A DNA stretch of 64,000 nt. It comes from Verticillium longisporum. Taxonomy: Eukaryota > Ascomycota > Sordariomycetes > Glomerellales > Plectosphaerellaceae. A model generated the notes under the pieces. It searched no databases. It was given only the letters and a program-made list of their open reading frames with translations, and was not told the DNA's origin. Within the stretch, counting starts at the first letter, position 1, and every line of letters starts with the position of its first letter. Location of the stretch: NCBI GenBank assembly GCA_019188255.1, contig JAETXT010000004.1, positions 5,022,001 through 5,086,000 of the forward strand. The letters are read 5' to 3'. The position numbers and the translations under genes are program-made. This document shows positions 33,516 to 45,464 of the stretch, one piece after another.

Positions 33516-35915
33516 ATGTCGACACGTGCCGGGCTGATCTCCCTGACTTCTAGCACCACACCGATCAACATGGCGGCCCGCGAACCTCCCAAGAGCTCTG
33601 TCGGCTCTCGACCAAGCCTATTCCGAGCGACTTCTTCGACTCAAGGCGCTGGTGCGGCGAGCAACGACCCTCTTCACCCCCCGAGACGAGCCCAGACTTT
33701 CCAAAATGGCGCTGCCGTTGCGCCCCTGAGCAAGGCCACCCCGCCTGAGGAAATCGAACGACCTGATGCATTCGAAACCGGCCAGGACGCTGATGAAGAC
33801 GAGGACGATGGAATCGATCCAGGAAGGGGATCCGTGGACCTCGATGATCTACCCATCGAGCTCGTTAGCTTGACTGACAGGTAATCGACAGTTATGATAT
33901 GCTCTTCTGCTCACGAGCTGACCCATTCGTCTTCAGCTTTGTCGATGCCCTCACGTCCAAAGTCCACAAGACACCACCCAGCATCGACAATGTCGCGCAG
34001 CTCTTCCAAGACTTCTACCTCAGCGCCTCGAGCCACGTCAACACACACATCTCCGCTCTTGCCACGCGTCAAAGCCGGGCAAACTCCCCCGCACCACCGT
34101 CCAAACTCACCCCGGCGGGCCGACTTAGAGCCAAGGCCGCGTCGATTGGAAGCAAGGACAAGCCCCAGAACATACCAAAGCCTGACACGGAACGCCAGAT
34201 GATCACGGCCGAAGAGTTGGCAGAGAAGAAGAAGGCTCGCAAAGCGCTGGAGGCCAAGAGAGCCATGCTGGAAGAGGCTGTGGAGAGAAGGTTGTGCGAA
34301 GGCCTCTACAATCGCATCTACCGGCACCGAAGCACGCAAGACCAGGCGCAGGACGACAAACTCCGGTCCAAGACGGCAGCCCTCGCGCTCGTCGGTATTG
34401 GCCCTGCAGACCTGGGCATCGATCTCGGAGAGGACACGACAGAGGCACCGGCCGCGGCTGTGCAGAGGGCTGAGGAGATCAGGGGCTGGCTAGAGCAAGC
34501 CAGGAAAGATCTCATCCGCATGCATGAGAAGCGTTACCCGCTGGGCAAGCTCAACCACTTGAAAGCCGCTCACAAGAGCATCGTCGACACGTTGGCGCAT
34601 TTCCATCCATCAGCATCTGCCGACGAGATCATGCCCATGCTGATCTTCACCCTCATCACGCTGCCTCCCGAACATCTGAATGTCATCAGCGACGTCAATT
34701 TCATTCAGAACTTCAGATGGGAACCCAAACTGACCGGCGAAGCCGCATACTGCCTGACCAACCTCGAGGCGGCCATCAGCTTCCTCGAGACAGTCGACTT
34801 GTCCACCCTGCGAGCCGACGAACTGCCCCAAGGACCGCCCAAGGATGGTATGCCAGGCATCTCCAGGGCAGATACCTTCCCGCCCGCCTTTCCACCAGGC
34901 CTGACGATCACCGCGGATGGCGCTGCCGAGGGGACTGTTGAGACGGATACGAGTAACGCCGCCGCGCTCAGGCCACCTCCCTCCCCTTCTGCGTCATCCG
35001 GACTCCGCGCAGTCGTTCAGGCGCGGAACAGGCGACTTAGCGAGCTCGTCAACACGCCTGCTCAGGCTTTCGGTGCAGCCAGTGATGCTGTCTTCAAGAG
35101 CGCCGACCAGGGGCTGAACAACATTACCAACAGTCTGGGCGACAGCTACAAGTTTCTTCTTGGTAAGCTGCGCGAGACCCAGGGGGCGCCCACGGCAACA
35201 GGCGAGGCACTCGTGGTCCCGAGAACACTCGACGACGCCCGCAAGCTCGTCAGCACGCCACCGCCTGACGAAGACGGCTCGGTGAGCGGTGCCAGCTCCG
35301 TCCACGGCGCTGACGAGCGCGAAACCGCCCACAAGCCACCCCCATCTGACGACAAGGTGATGAGCCTGATCGGGGGCAAAAAGGCCGCCGCGCGGGACCA
35401 CAGCGCCGACAGCTCGCGCAGTGCCAGCAGCTCCAAGAAGGTTCTCTTTGCGCAAGAGAAGCACGCAGCCGCTCCGTCACCCTTGCCGACGTCGTCTGCG
35501 AACCCGCTTGAGAACGCGGTCCGCAACTTTGGCAATTCGTTCAACCCGATGGCCAAGCTCTCGAGCATGGGCGTCATGCGCGGATTTGGCCGCGTCGCGT
35601 CGTCGCCCGTAGCCCCCACGTTGAAGGACCCGCAGACCAAGCCAGCCGAGGGCGGCGACCTCAGTGCCGTACGTTTTCAGACTCCGACGAGACCCAATAT
35701 CCTATTCGCAGCTGACCTTTTCCCAGGCCTTCCCCGACATTGCGCCTGCTCTCCCGCCCAAGCAGGTGTCCAAGGTGAAGCCGCCCAACAAGCGCTTCAT
35801 GGAGCTGCAGAACCCGGGCGACCTCAAGCTCGGCGAGGTCCTGGAGCTCCTTCGCGACTACCGGCGGCTCGCGGACGCGCTGAAAGAGCGCGACGCGTTC
35901 GACGGCGCAAAGTAG
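33516..35915 (+). CDS. VPS9-domain Rab5-type guanine nucleotide exchange factor
   Basis: Predicted activator of Rab5/Vps21-type GTPases at endosomes. Exons 33516-33880, 33937-35668 and 35727-35915 give 761 residues, with introns of 56 and 58 nt. The VPS9 core lies at about residues 310-420: YPLGKLNHLKAAHKSIVDTL, SADEIMPMLIFTLI, LNVISDVNFIQNF and AAYCLTNLEAAISFLETVD. Before it, LDDLPIELVSLTDR and the helix LFQDFYLSASSHVNTHISAL form the usual helical bundle. The tail is Ser/Ala-rich and ends with PPNKRFMELQNPGDLKLGEV, a conserved C-terminal motif of this fungal subfamily. An alternative start at 33570 (MAAREPPK) is also reasonable. It is close to the Vps9/Muk1 group; orthology was not resolved. 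Confidence 0.88.
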
Positions 35916-36647
35916 ACGCGTGTGATCCTGTGTGTGTGTTTGCGCCGGGGGCGTCCATGTACAGTTACTCTATTCTGGCTAGAGGTGTTCCGGCGTTGTA
36001 GCCTCTGTTTTGTCATCTTGGGCGCAGATGAGCCTGGTTTTGCGTTGCAGGTCCATCAGCCGAACATGCAGGCGGCGCCATGTCTGTTGTTCGCACATCA
36101 TCACCACAATACATGTCTTCGAGCCCATGCCGCGTCCTGATCTAGGGTATTATTGTAAACTTGTTTTAGTCCAATTCAGGCGCTCCCACACAGTAGGAGG
36201 CAGGCCATCCCCAAGTCTCTCCGACAGAGAGAGATTTGGTCTGTTGCAGTGCTACTTTCTAGTATATTTCATCTTCCAGTCACAGTCGAGAGGAGGGGTT
36301 ACGCCTCTCTTTCGTTTTCGAAGAAGCGTCCCGTCTTGTCACTCACAACCCTGTGCCACTTTCGTCCGGCCACCCGGCAGCCGGCGAAGAGCCTCTCCTC
36401 CTTGCCTTTGCATAGTCTTGGCCCCGACCCTGTTTGCGCAACCCCGAACACCCAACCATGCTTGCCTTTGTGACGACGCAGGAGAGAAGAGAAAGAAAAT
36501 AAAAATAAACAATGGTATACCAGAGTAGAATATGGATAAAAACGGGCGTGCGTGGGGTGATTGGAAGACAAAAAAAAGGCGGAAAAAGAGAGGGGGGCGG
36601 CTCAGGGAAAAGAAGATGATGGCGATGCAACGACAGAAAGAGCCCCC
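35916..36647. other. Convergent intergenic region
   Basis: About 0.73 kb holding 3' ends of converging genes. Nothing recognised. Confidence 0.5.
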
Positions 36648-39352
36648 TCAGTGGTAGCCGTTGACCTTGTCCTGCCTCAGGTTGCTGTCCCGGTTCGTAC
36701 GCTCCTTCAGCACCCCCGACGGCACATCATCGTCATCATAGTCGCCGCCGGCGCTGCTGGCGTCGCAGCTGCCGCCGGCCGTGCCGCTGATGAGCTTGTC
36801 CATGAAGGCAATGTAGTCGTACTGCGGCATGCCGCGGTCGTCGAGCATGTCCGGGCCCGAGTGGAGGGGGATGAGGTCGACGAGCTTGTCAATGACCTCG
36901 TCGGGGACAAGCGAGTGGCGGAGGTCCATCTCGGTGACGTAGGGCTTGCCGTCGGCGACCTCGCGGAACGACTGGAAGACCTGCTCGGCCGTGTTCTGGT
37001 CCTCTGTGACGTTGACCATGAAGCGAATAAACTGCTCAAAGGTGACGCGGTCGCGGCCGTGCGACGTATCGAGGAAGTAGTCGTGCATCTCGTCCTCGGA
37101 GAAGACGAGGCCGAGCGAGGCGAGGGCGGCGGAGAACTCGAGCTCCTGCAGCGCGTTCGAGTCGTCGCGGTCAAAGTGGCGGAACACAGACTCAAACTCC
37201 TCCAGCTGAATGGGCGTCAGGTTCGTCATGTTACGAGCGACCATCTGGTTCTCCAGGAAGGACAGCTTCTTCTGCACAGAGGACTTGACGAGGCCGAGCT
37301 CGTACGCGAGCTCGTCGTAGGCGTACGTCGTAAAGTCGTTCTCCTCAATGTTGGCTTCTTGGCATTTGGCATCCACCGCGGCAATGGTGTCGAGGTAGCG
37401 GTCCATGGGAGAGAGGTTCTCGCTGAGCTTGCGGACGTGATGCAGTTGGTCCTCGACGTCGCCGTCCAGACCTGAGATGGCGAGCTGCATCGTGTTGAGG
37501 GCCATGGCAAAGTCATTGGCCTTGTCAGCAAATGACTTTCTCAGCGCGTTCTTGATGCTGTTGGGTGGATTAGCTTCAGTTGGCGTTTCCACAGGGCGGG
37601 CAGTGAATGAACGACTTACTCTCGGATCGTCTCGTTGATGAGCTGCGCCCTCGTCATCTCCGTCTTGGACAGGTTGGCCCACTCCCTCTCCATCGTGTCC
37701 AGCGACAACTCTACTGCCGGGTCATATGGCCGAAGCCGGTATGTGCCCAACTTTGTCTTGATGTTGCCGAGCAAAGTTGCCAGTTCGCTCTTCTCACCCA
37801 CCCACTCCCTCTTCTGGCCCCTTTTGTACGCTGTAAACTCCATCGCCTGCGCCTTGGCGTCCACATATGTGCCTTCAAACTTGGCCTGCTGCCACTGCTC
37901 GATCTGCCCTTGAATCTGTTTCAGCAGCGCCGCCATGCGCCTCTCATACGCACTCTGCATCTCCCAGGCCCCCGACATGTTGGTGAAGAACTTTTCCACT
38001 CTTCGGCCCGCGTTCTCGACCTTCTCCATCTGAGAAAAGGCGTGAAACCAGTAGGCAATGTACGTCATCAGGGACCTCTCATCCGGCTTGGCCACGTCGC
38101 ACACGTCCTCCACGTCGAGCAGCTTGGGGATGCCGATCTCCTGGTGGGCAATGTCAAACGCCATTTGCATGTTGCCGCGGTGGTCCGACTTGTCGAGGGC
38201 ATCGTAGTCGATGAGATCCGGCCGGTGAATGTCGAGCAGCGCGCAGAACGCCAGGCCGTCGTTCCAGCTGGCGCTGAAGTCACGGACCTCGACCTCGTCG
38301 TAGCATGCCGTCTTGCGCTGGCACCACAGGAGCAGGCCCTCCTTTGCCGTCATGCCCTCTTCGTTGATGTCGCTGATGGTGAAGCGTAGAATGAGGGTCC
38401 AGATGAGACCGAGAATGATCTTGCGGTTCCCGTCGACGACGTCCTCGGCACCAATGTTGGTCATCTGGATGCCCCTCGACTTGATAAAGTCGAGGGCTGT
38501 GTTGGCGTTCTCGAAGCGCTGAACGCGCAGCTTTGGCTTCGCCGCATAGCGGCCTAGTGATTCTTGTGATAGGCATTCTAGCAGGTGAATGAGGATGACC
38601 TAGAAAAAGAGGGAGCAATATCTGTCAGCGGGGTCGAAAGGGGTGGGGGGGTTCAGGGGCTCGGTACATACACCATCACTGAGGTCCGCCACGAGGTCTT
38701 TGACCTCGAGATCCCGTGCCACAATCTTTGTGTTGAGCCACTTGGTAAAGGTCTTTTGCTGGACGGTCACCCATTTCTGCTGCTCGGCGAAGGCCATCTT
38801 CGTCAGGCCCTGGTCATGCGGCGGCTCGATGGCGGCGAGGGCGGCGGCGGGATTCGAAGAGGTGGAGGAGCGGAAGCGCTGCTTTTTCGAGGCCCCGGCT
38901 GCCTGTGTCTCCTGTCTGCTGATGGCAAGGTGTAGAGTGCCAGTGGCCGAGCCGGCGCGCTCGAGTCGGGCGGCGTGCAGCTCCTTCTTGTCGCGGCGGC
39001 TCCTGATGGGTGAGGGGGAACCACCGGCCGAGTTTGTGCGGATGTGGGATGTGGTGGGCGAGCCGTAGTCTGTGGAAGAATACTCGGTGCAGGCGGGGCT
39101 TGTCGGCCGTGTGGATGCAGGTGAGGATGCTGTGGGCGTGTTACTGCTGGTATCGGCAGAATCGTTGGATGTGGTTGAGTGCGAGTTGGAGAGGCGGTAA
39201 TGTTGGTTGGTGTTGGCGTTGGCCTGGATGTGGCTGCCGTGGGCGTGTGCGTGTGCGTGTGCATGTGCGTGTAAACAGAAATCGGGGAATTCCTCGTTGC
39301 CGGGCAGAGCACGCGCTGGCGTCCCCTGAAGAAGATCCCCGCTCGCTGCCAT
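36648..39352 (-). CDS. Alpha-actinin
   Basis: Actin cross-linking protein, needed in fungi for the cytokinetic ring and polarised growth. Minus-strand exons are 38672-39352, 37620-38599 and 36648-37557, giving 856 residues. Two calponin-homology domains form the actin-binding unit (QQKWVTVQQKTFTKWLNTKI to about residue 300; then GLLLWCQRKTACYDEVEVRD with SWNDGLAFCALLDIHRPDL). Two shortened spectrin repeats follow (about 420-640), then a calmodulin-like EF-hand region where DRDDSNALQELEF (about residue 683) keeps the calcium-loop pattern. The first 185 residues are an unusual low-complexity extension containing an alternating His-Ala run (HAHAHAHAHAH) encoded by a GT-rich hexamer repeat. If transcription starts later, the Met in LTKMAFAEQQKWV would give the usual shorter form. 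Confidence 0.92.
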
Positions 39353-40558
39353 TTTGGGCGGGCTCTAGTGGCTCGCTAGGCTGTTTTTAGTGGTCGCCTG
39401 CCCGCTTCGGCTGCTGTGCGGCGCCCGAGGGGGGTTGACGTGGGTGACGGGGGTGACGGGGGTCTCTTATCGGGGCGTCTTGCGTGGCTCGATAGTGCTG
39501 ACAGCCAATTGCCGGTGCCCGAAGCGTTGAGGTGGAGACCAGGGTAACAGTGTCTGTGAGGTAATCCGTAATCCGATATGGCTGTCGTGAGGGAGGAAGG
39601 GTCACCCAGTTCAACTTGGCGCTAGTGGAGCCTGGCTGTTCGTCAATGGCGCCTGGCTGTTCTTTTCAATGCTGAGTCGAGAAACGAGTGGATGGAAGGA
39701 GAACAGACCAAAACGAAAGTAAATCCATTCGAGGTCTCCATCCCTTTTACAATGCCGACCGGCATGGATGACCTCCTCAACTACAGACGACCAATGTCGC
39801 GGGCCAGCACTGCAATGACCATACGCCTTAGGACGAAGACGGAAAGGCGCATATCGGCCCCATCGCCCAAGAGCTTCATCTGAAACGACACCCTTCCCGC
39901 GCATCCTTCCCCATTCTGCGATGACCATCGACGTTCTTGGCCCCCTCACTCTACATCCAGGGATGTGCTCCTGTACCCCGCGAATCAGCGGCGATCATGG
40001 CCGTCCCATCCATTAACCCCGGACACGATACTTTCCCCCAACGGCCTCGACTATCATGCGAGCCATCGTCCGCCATGGGTGATTTTTAAGCAAGCCAGGA
40101 TCCATCAAGTTGCCTCATGCCGGTCCATCCAATACCTCGAGAGCGACTACGTCGCAGAATCGCCGTTGGGACACGCGACGGCAAAAGGGGAGGCGGAGCC
40201 GCTGTTCCGCACCTCGCCATCATGCCCTTCTCTTCCTCGACCCATCTCAAAGAGGGGCACTATCACCGTGACATCGTGTAGTCATGCCGAACCTCCTCTT
40301 CTAAAGCGAGACCTTATGCCCCTCGGATTGCCCAGCCATGGTGTCGTCCTGCATGGTGGCCTACATGTACCACCAGGACATGCAGCTGGTCACGTGTTGG
40401 ACAAGGTTCATATGGAGACGCATCTGCCTATGGCGCAGTTTCATGGTGTCAATCCTTCAGGCAGTCAAGTCTGACACGCCCTAACTCGATTTTTTCCTTT
40501 CTGGCCAGGAAACTTAAACCTCGACAAAATCTTGTACTCTCAGTTATTTGACAATCAA
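39353..40558. other. Divergent intergenic region
   Basis: About 1.2 kb between alpha-actinin (minus) and the RCC1-type gene (plus). Short frames only; nothing recognised. Confidence 0.5.
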
Positions 40559-42297
40559 ATGGCGGGCCGGGTAGAAAAGCGGCGCAAACCGGCCAACAAA
40601 GCCGCTGAGCCTGGTAGCAAATCCACCACATCTCGCACAAAGGCGAATGCGCCTCCCGTCGTCGACAAGGATGCGACTCGTTAGTATACTGCTGCCCGAG
40701 TCAGGGCCTTATATGTGTATCACTTCAAGATAGTTATGGCTTGCTGATTGCTCAAGGGTGTTAGACCCTCCAAGGAAGAGAAAGTTAGTGGGATCGGATG
40801 GTGTGCACGAGAGTGACGCGGCCGTCTCATCCACGAAGCGTGGGCGCGTTGATGATGATCGTGAACAACGGGTCGCGAAGAAGCCCAAGACAGACAGCAA
40901 GCACCTCCAGGTATCGACGAAGGCGTCTGGCGCCCTCAATCAGGCCCCGACCGAAGTTTGCACGGTGCTCGTCTTTGGGAATGGCGACAATGGAGAGCTT
41001 GGTCTTGGTCCCAGCAAGACAGAGTCTCTACGTCCTCGCCAAAACCCCTTTCTGAACCCAGGCGACTCCTCCAAGTTTCATGTTGTTCAGATCGCCTGTG
41101 GCGGCATGCATACGGTCGCTTTGACGGCCGATAACAAGATCATCACTTGGGGGGTCAATGACAATTGTGCATTGGGCAGAGACACGACCTGGGATGAAAA
41201 GCTGCGCGACATGGACGCGGAGTCTGGTGAAGAGGAGGAGGGCGAATTGAACCCCCTCGAGTCGACGCCTACTCACGTTGCGTCCCGACATCTCCCGGCA
41301 GACACAGTTTTTGTGCAAGTTGCTGCCGGCGATAGCTGTAGCTTTGCTCTCACTGAAACCGGGCTTGTCTACGGATGGGGCACGTTTCGGGTGAGTCTCT
41401 AGCGATGTTTGCATGCAATGGTTTGACTAAGATGTTTCATAGGACTCCAAAGGCGATGAGCGCTTCGGCTACGAAGCGGATGGAAAGATTATTGAGAAGC
41501 AAGACAAGCCCGCACTTATTCGAGGCGTGCAGAACATAACACAGCTCGCATGCGGTGTTGACCACGTCCTGGCACTCGACGCCAGTGGCAACATTTGGGG
41601 CTGGGGAAACAACGAGCAGAACCAGTTGGGACGTCGCCTCTTCGGACGCGACCAGGACAGCCTCATCCCTCACCAGATCCGCGTGTGCCGCAACAATGCG
41701 AAATACATTGCCTCTGGTGAATACCACTCCTTCGCCATCGACAAGAAGGACAATGTCTGGAGCTGGGGCCTCAACAGCTTCGGCGAAGCGGGGGACCCCG
41801 ACACTGCGGGCACCAACTCGGCCGTCCTACCATATCCGATGAAGATTCGGACACTCGCTGGAAAGGGAATCACGTGCATTGATGGCGGCGCTCACCATTC
41901 CGCTGCCGTTACGCCGGACGGCGAATGTTTCATGTGGGGCCGGATGGACGGTGGCCAACTCGGCTTCACGTTTACGCCTGAACAGCTGCAGGACGCGGCC
42001 CAGGTGCGTTTCGATGAACGGAACAAGCCGGCGATCTGCCTTCGGCCTGCAGCAGTGCCGCATGTGGGATTGGTATCTCATGTTGCCTGTGGAACAGACC
42101 ACACAATATTTATCACAAGGGATGGGGATGCCTACGCCACGGGGTTTGGTTCACAAGGCCAGCTCGGCCTGAACTCGGAGGAGGATGTCGAGGTTGCACA
42201 ACGTGTCAAGGGACGGGATGCGGACGAGGCGGTGTTGACGTGGGCTGGTGCTGGTGGACAGTTCTCTATTGTCAGTGCACCAGCCACATCGGGCTGA
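40559..42297 (+). CDS. SRM1: RCC1-type Ran guanine nucleotide exchange factor
   Basis: Chromatin-bound exchange factor for Ran/Gsp1, needed for nuclear transport and spindle assembly. Exons 40559-40679, 40765-41390 and 41443-42297 give 533 residues. The basic N-terminal region (KRRKPANKAA, PPRKRKL, AKKPKTDSK) has nuclear-localisation character. Seven RCC1 blades follow, with GNGDNGELGLG, ACGGMHTVALTADNKIITWG, AAGDSCSFALTETGLVYGWG, ACGVDHVLALDASGNIWGWG, ASGEYHSFAIDKKDNVWSWG, DGGAHHSAAVTPDGECFMWG and ACGTDHTIFITRDGDAYATG. Intron 1 has a GTTAGT donor and the splice creates DATHPP. The first exon is inferred from the in-frame ATG and the basic composition. Length and blade number match fungal Srm1/Pim1. 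Confidence 0.9.
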
Positions 42298-42797
42298 AGG
42301 AGTAGGACTTGGTAGGATTCTACCCCATTTGGATGAAGTTGTCGTTCCACAGTTCTTTCGCGTGGGCTGGATGTGAGCTTCGTTCCTTAGCAGCTCCGCG
42401 CCCGTCCTGTGACCTGTTCATTCGATAGAGTAGATAGTCCTGTCAAACGTTATTCCACATTAAATCTCAAATACACCATAATTGTATCAATCGCAACGAG
42501 GTCAACAGATGCCACAGGGAGCGAAGAATCTTGGAGTTTTGTGCCGATTGATCCCTCAAATTTGAGCCCACACCGACTGTACCGAACTCACCGAATCGGT
42601 GACAAACTTGTGGACCCACCCACGTCAACAGCCCGCCGGATTCTCTGCCCCGGCATCCCAGCCACTGGGAACAGATCCGACATCGCTTAGGTCGACTCAT
42701 CGTCAAAATCTTGCCTCCCTTTGCGACATCACGACACCACTCACCTCGACGGCGAGCGAACGAGAGTCTCAGCGAATGGAAACGGATGCACACCGCA
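42298..42797. other. Intergenic, promoter of Dld2 gene
   Basis: A 500-bp spacer between two plus-strand genes. Nothing recognised beyond short frames. Confidence 0.5.
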
Positions 42798-44548
42798 ATG
42801 GCGTCCCGCTCATCTGGATTGCTGCCGGCCCTGAGGACGACTCGGCGGCAGGCTCTGCTCAACACGACGCGCTGCGCAGCTCAGCTTGCCGTCACGGCGG
42901 CTCCACTACCATGCCTCAGCACAACCGTCTCACGGTCCGCTTCGGAGAAGGCTTCGGGTCTCAAGCAGATCAAGCTGACGTCCGACTCGTATCCTGATGT
43001 GAAGCGCGACGCGAGGTTCGGCCAGGTCACGCAGGAGCATGTCACATTCTTCAAAGACCTGCTGGGTCCCTCTGGTGTCATTGACGGCGTGACGGCTGAT
43101 GCGACGGAAGACCTCCAAGCTTTCAACGAGGACTGGATGCGCAAGTACCGCGGCCAGAGCAAGCTCTTGCTCAAGCCTGCCTCGACGGAGGAGGTCAGCA
43201 AGGTCCTCAAGTACTGCAACGACAACAAGCTTGCCGTCGTGCCCCAGGGCGGCAACACCGGCCTCGTTGGCGGCTCGGTCCCCATCTTCGACGAGATCAT
43301 CATCAACATGAGCCGCATGAACAAGATTCAGTCGTTTGACGACGTCAGCGGCACGCTCGTCGTCGACGCCGGCGTCATTCTCGAGACGGCCGACCAGTTC
43401 CTCGCCGAGAAGGGCTACATCTTCCACCTCGACCTCGGAGCCAAGGGCTCGTGCCACGTCGGCGGCAACGTGGCCACCAACGCCGGCGGCCTGCGTCTGC
43501 TGCGCTACGGCAGCCTGCACGGCAACGTCCTCGGCCTCGAGGCCGTCCTGCCCGACGGCACCGTCGTCGAGGACCTCTGCACGCTGCGCAAGAACAACAC
43601 GGGCTACGACCTCAAGCAGCTCTTCATCGGCGGCGAGGGCACCGTCGGCATCATCACCAAGGTGTCCATCATCTGCCCGCAGCGCTCGAGCGCCGTCAAC
43701 GTCGCCTTCTTCGGCCTCGAGTCGTTCGACAAGGTGCAGCAGGCGTTCAAGGCGGCCAAGGGCCAGCTGTCGGAGATTCTGTCGGCCTTTGAGCTCATGG
43801 ACGCCGGCAGCCAGCAGCTCGTGCACCGGGTGCGGCGCGACGCCAAGCGGCCCCTCGAGGACGAGCACCCGTTCTACTGCCTCGTCGAGACGAGCGGGTC
43901 CAACGGCGACCACGACTACGAGAAGCTGGAAAAGTTCCTCGAGGACGTCATGTCGAACGAGGTCGTCTCGGACGGTGTGCTCGCGCAGGACGAGACGCAG
44001 GCCAAGGCCCTCTGGAGCTGGCGCGAGGGCATCCCCGAGTGCCTCGGCCACTGGGGCGGCACGTACAAGTACGACGTGTCCATCCCCATTGCCGACATGT
44101 ACAAGCTCGTCGAGGACACGAACGAGCGGATGCAGGCGGCGGGCCTCGTCGGCGACACGGACGAGTTCCCCGTCGTCGGCGTCGTCGGCTACGGCCACAT
44201 GGGCGACTCGAACCTGCACCTCAACGCCGCCGTGCGGCGGTACGATCCGCGGGTCGAGGAGGTGCTCGAGCCGTTCGTCTACGAGTGGATCCAGAAGCGC
44301 AACGGCAGCATCAGCGCCGAGCACGGCCTGGGCGTGGCCAAGAAGAAGTTCATCGGCTACAGCCGATCCGACAGCATGATCGGCCTCATGAAGGGCATCA
44401 AGAACCTCTATGATCCGGTGAGTCTACACGAGAGGACAGGAGACGGGCCTTTTCTCTCTGTGTCTCTCTTTTCCCCGGCCGTGAAAGAGTGGGCTTTTGC
44501 TAATCGTGTCATCAGAATGGCATCATGAACCCGTACAAATACATCTGA
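42798..44548 (+). CDS. DLD2: D-2-hydroxyglutarate dehydrogenase / D-lactate dehydrogenase Dld2
   Basis: Mitochondrial FAD-linked enzyme oxidising D-2-hydroxyglutarate or D-lactate. Exons 42798-44417 and 44516-44548 give 550 residues. The last exon encodes only [10 protein letters not shown] after a 98-nt intron with GTGAGT donor and GCTAATC branch point. The start [20 protein letters not shown] is a typical arginine-rich mitochondrial presequence; an ATG four codons upstream is possible. The FAD-binding p-cresol-methylhydroxylase fold shows [14 protein letters not shown] (about residue 150), [18 protein letters not shown] and [12 protein letters not shown]. The C-terminal FAD-oxidase cap has [15 protein letters not shown] and [14 protein letters not shown]. 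Codon use is strongly C/G-ended. It belongs with the Dld2/D2HGDH group rather than cytochrome c-type Dld1. Confidence 0.9.
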
Positions 44549-45447
44549 TACCCCCCTCCCTTTCCATGGCCTCCCTTTTCCTTCGCACCTCAAAACGTAA
44601 AGATTGGCTGGAATAGGCAAGGGGGCAAGCCTCGAATGGGAAAAGACACAAAATGCACTCTCGCTTCGACTGCACTGTACGATTACTCGGGCCGGATGGT
44701 GACTGCATGTTGGATATCGGATGGCATCGAGATGCAGCCCACCCCAAGTGGTCAGCCTGGAAATGACTGTACCACCTGTACCTTCTCAATCGGGAAACAA
44801 GTTTCGAGGGTTCGGTAATAGACAACTCACAGCCCATGGCGGGGCCCTTTTTGTTTTCAAAAAAAGAAAACGGAACCAGGTATTGGGGCACTGCCTCCCC
44901 CCCTCTCCCCTCGTTTTGTGGTTTTCCACTGGTGCATCACCTTGATGATCTTCGCCACATCTCTTGTGCTGCAGCCCCGTTGCTGTGCTCTTCTTTCGCC
45001 CCCCTCCCCCAACATGCCTTGTGTGCGCGCGCTCGCGCGTTTGTGTGTCCGCAGTCCGTGATGGAAAAGTGGCTGCCTGTGGCCGTGTCTGCCGATCCCG
45101 CAAGCCTGTCTGTACCACCCAGCGTGGCGGAACCATCGTGCGAGAGGCGACTGTCGGATGATGCTTGGTGAAGAAGAGATGGGGGGGTGAGCTGACATGG
45201 GGGTAGGCAGCACACGGCTGCAGCCAGCACCCTGCATAGACGACCTCGGCTGCTGGAGAGGAGAGATTAATATTGGGGTCCAGAGATGCAATCCTTTCAG
45301 CACCTTAACTAGACCGCTGGGCAGACTCGTCGTGCAGACTCGTCTTGGCAATCACACTGCATCGAACCATCGACAGGAGCGAAGGAATGTCGACTGCCGG
45401 GTCGGTCATGATGGTTTCGATGGTCACCTCGAGTGTTGGGTGTGTTT

Positions 45448-45464
45448 CGCGCGCGCGCGCGCGC
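45448..45464. repeat. CG dinucleotide tract
   Basis: Seventeen bases of strictly alternating C and G, a sequence type with Z-DNA potential and uncommon in genomes that deplete CpG. Confidence 0.9.

Noticed and set aside
35669..35726. Another frameshift, near the end of the VPS9 gene
   Set aside because: A clean intron (GTACGT to CCCAG) explains the frame change, so it was not counted with the homopolymer breaks.
42930..44324. 464-codon minus-strand frame inside DLD2
   Set aside because: It is a shadow of the C/G-ended codons of DLD2. It has no family motifs, while the plus-strand frame has complete FAD-binding motifs.
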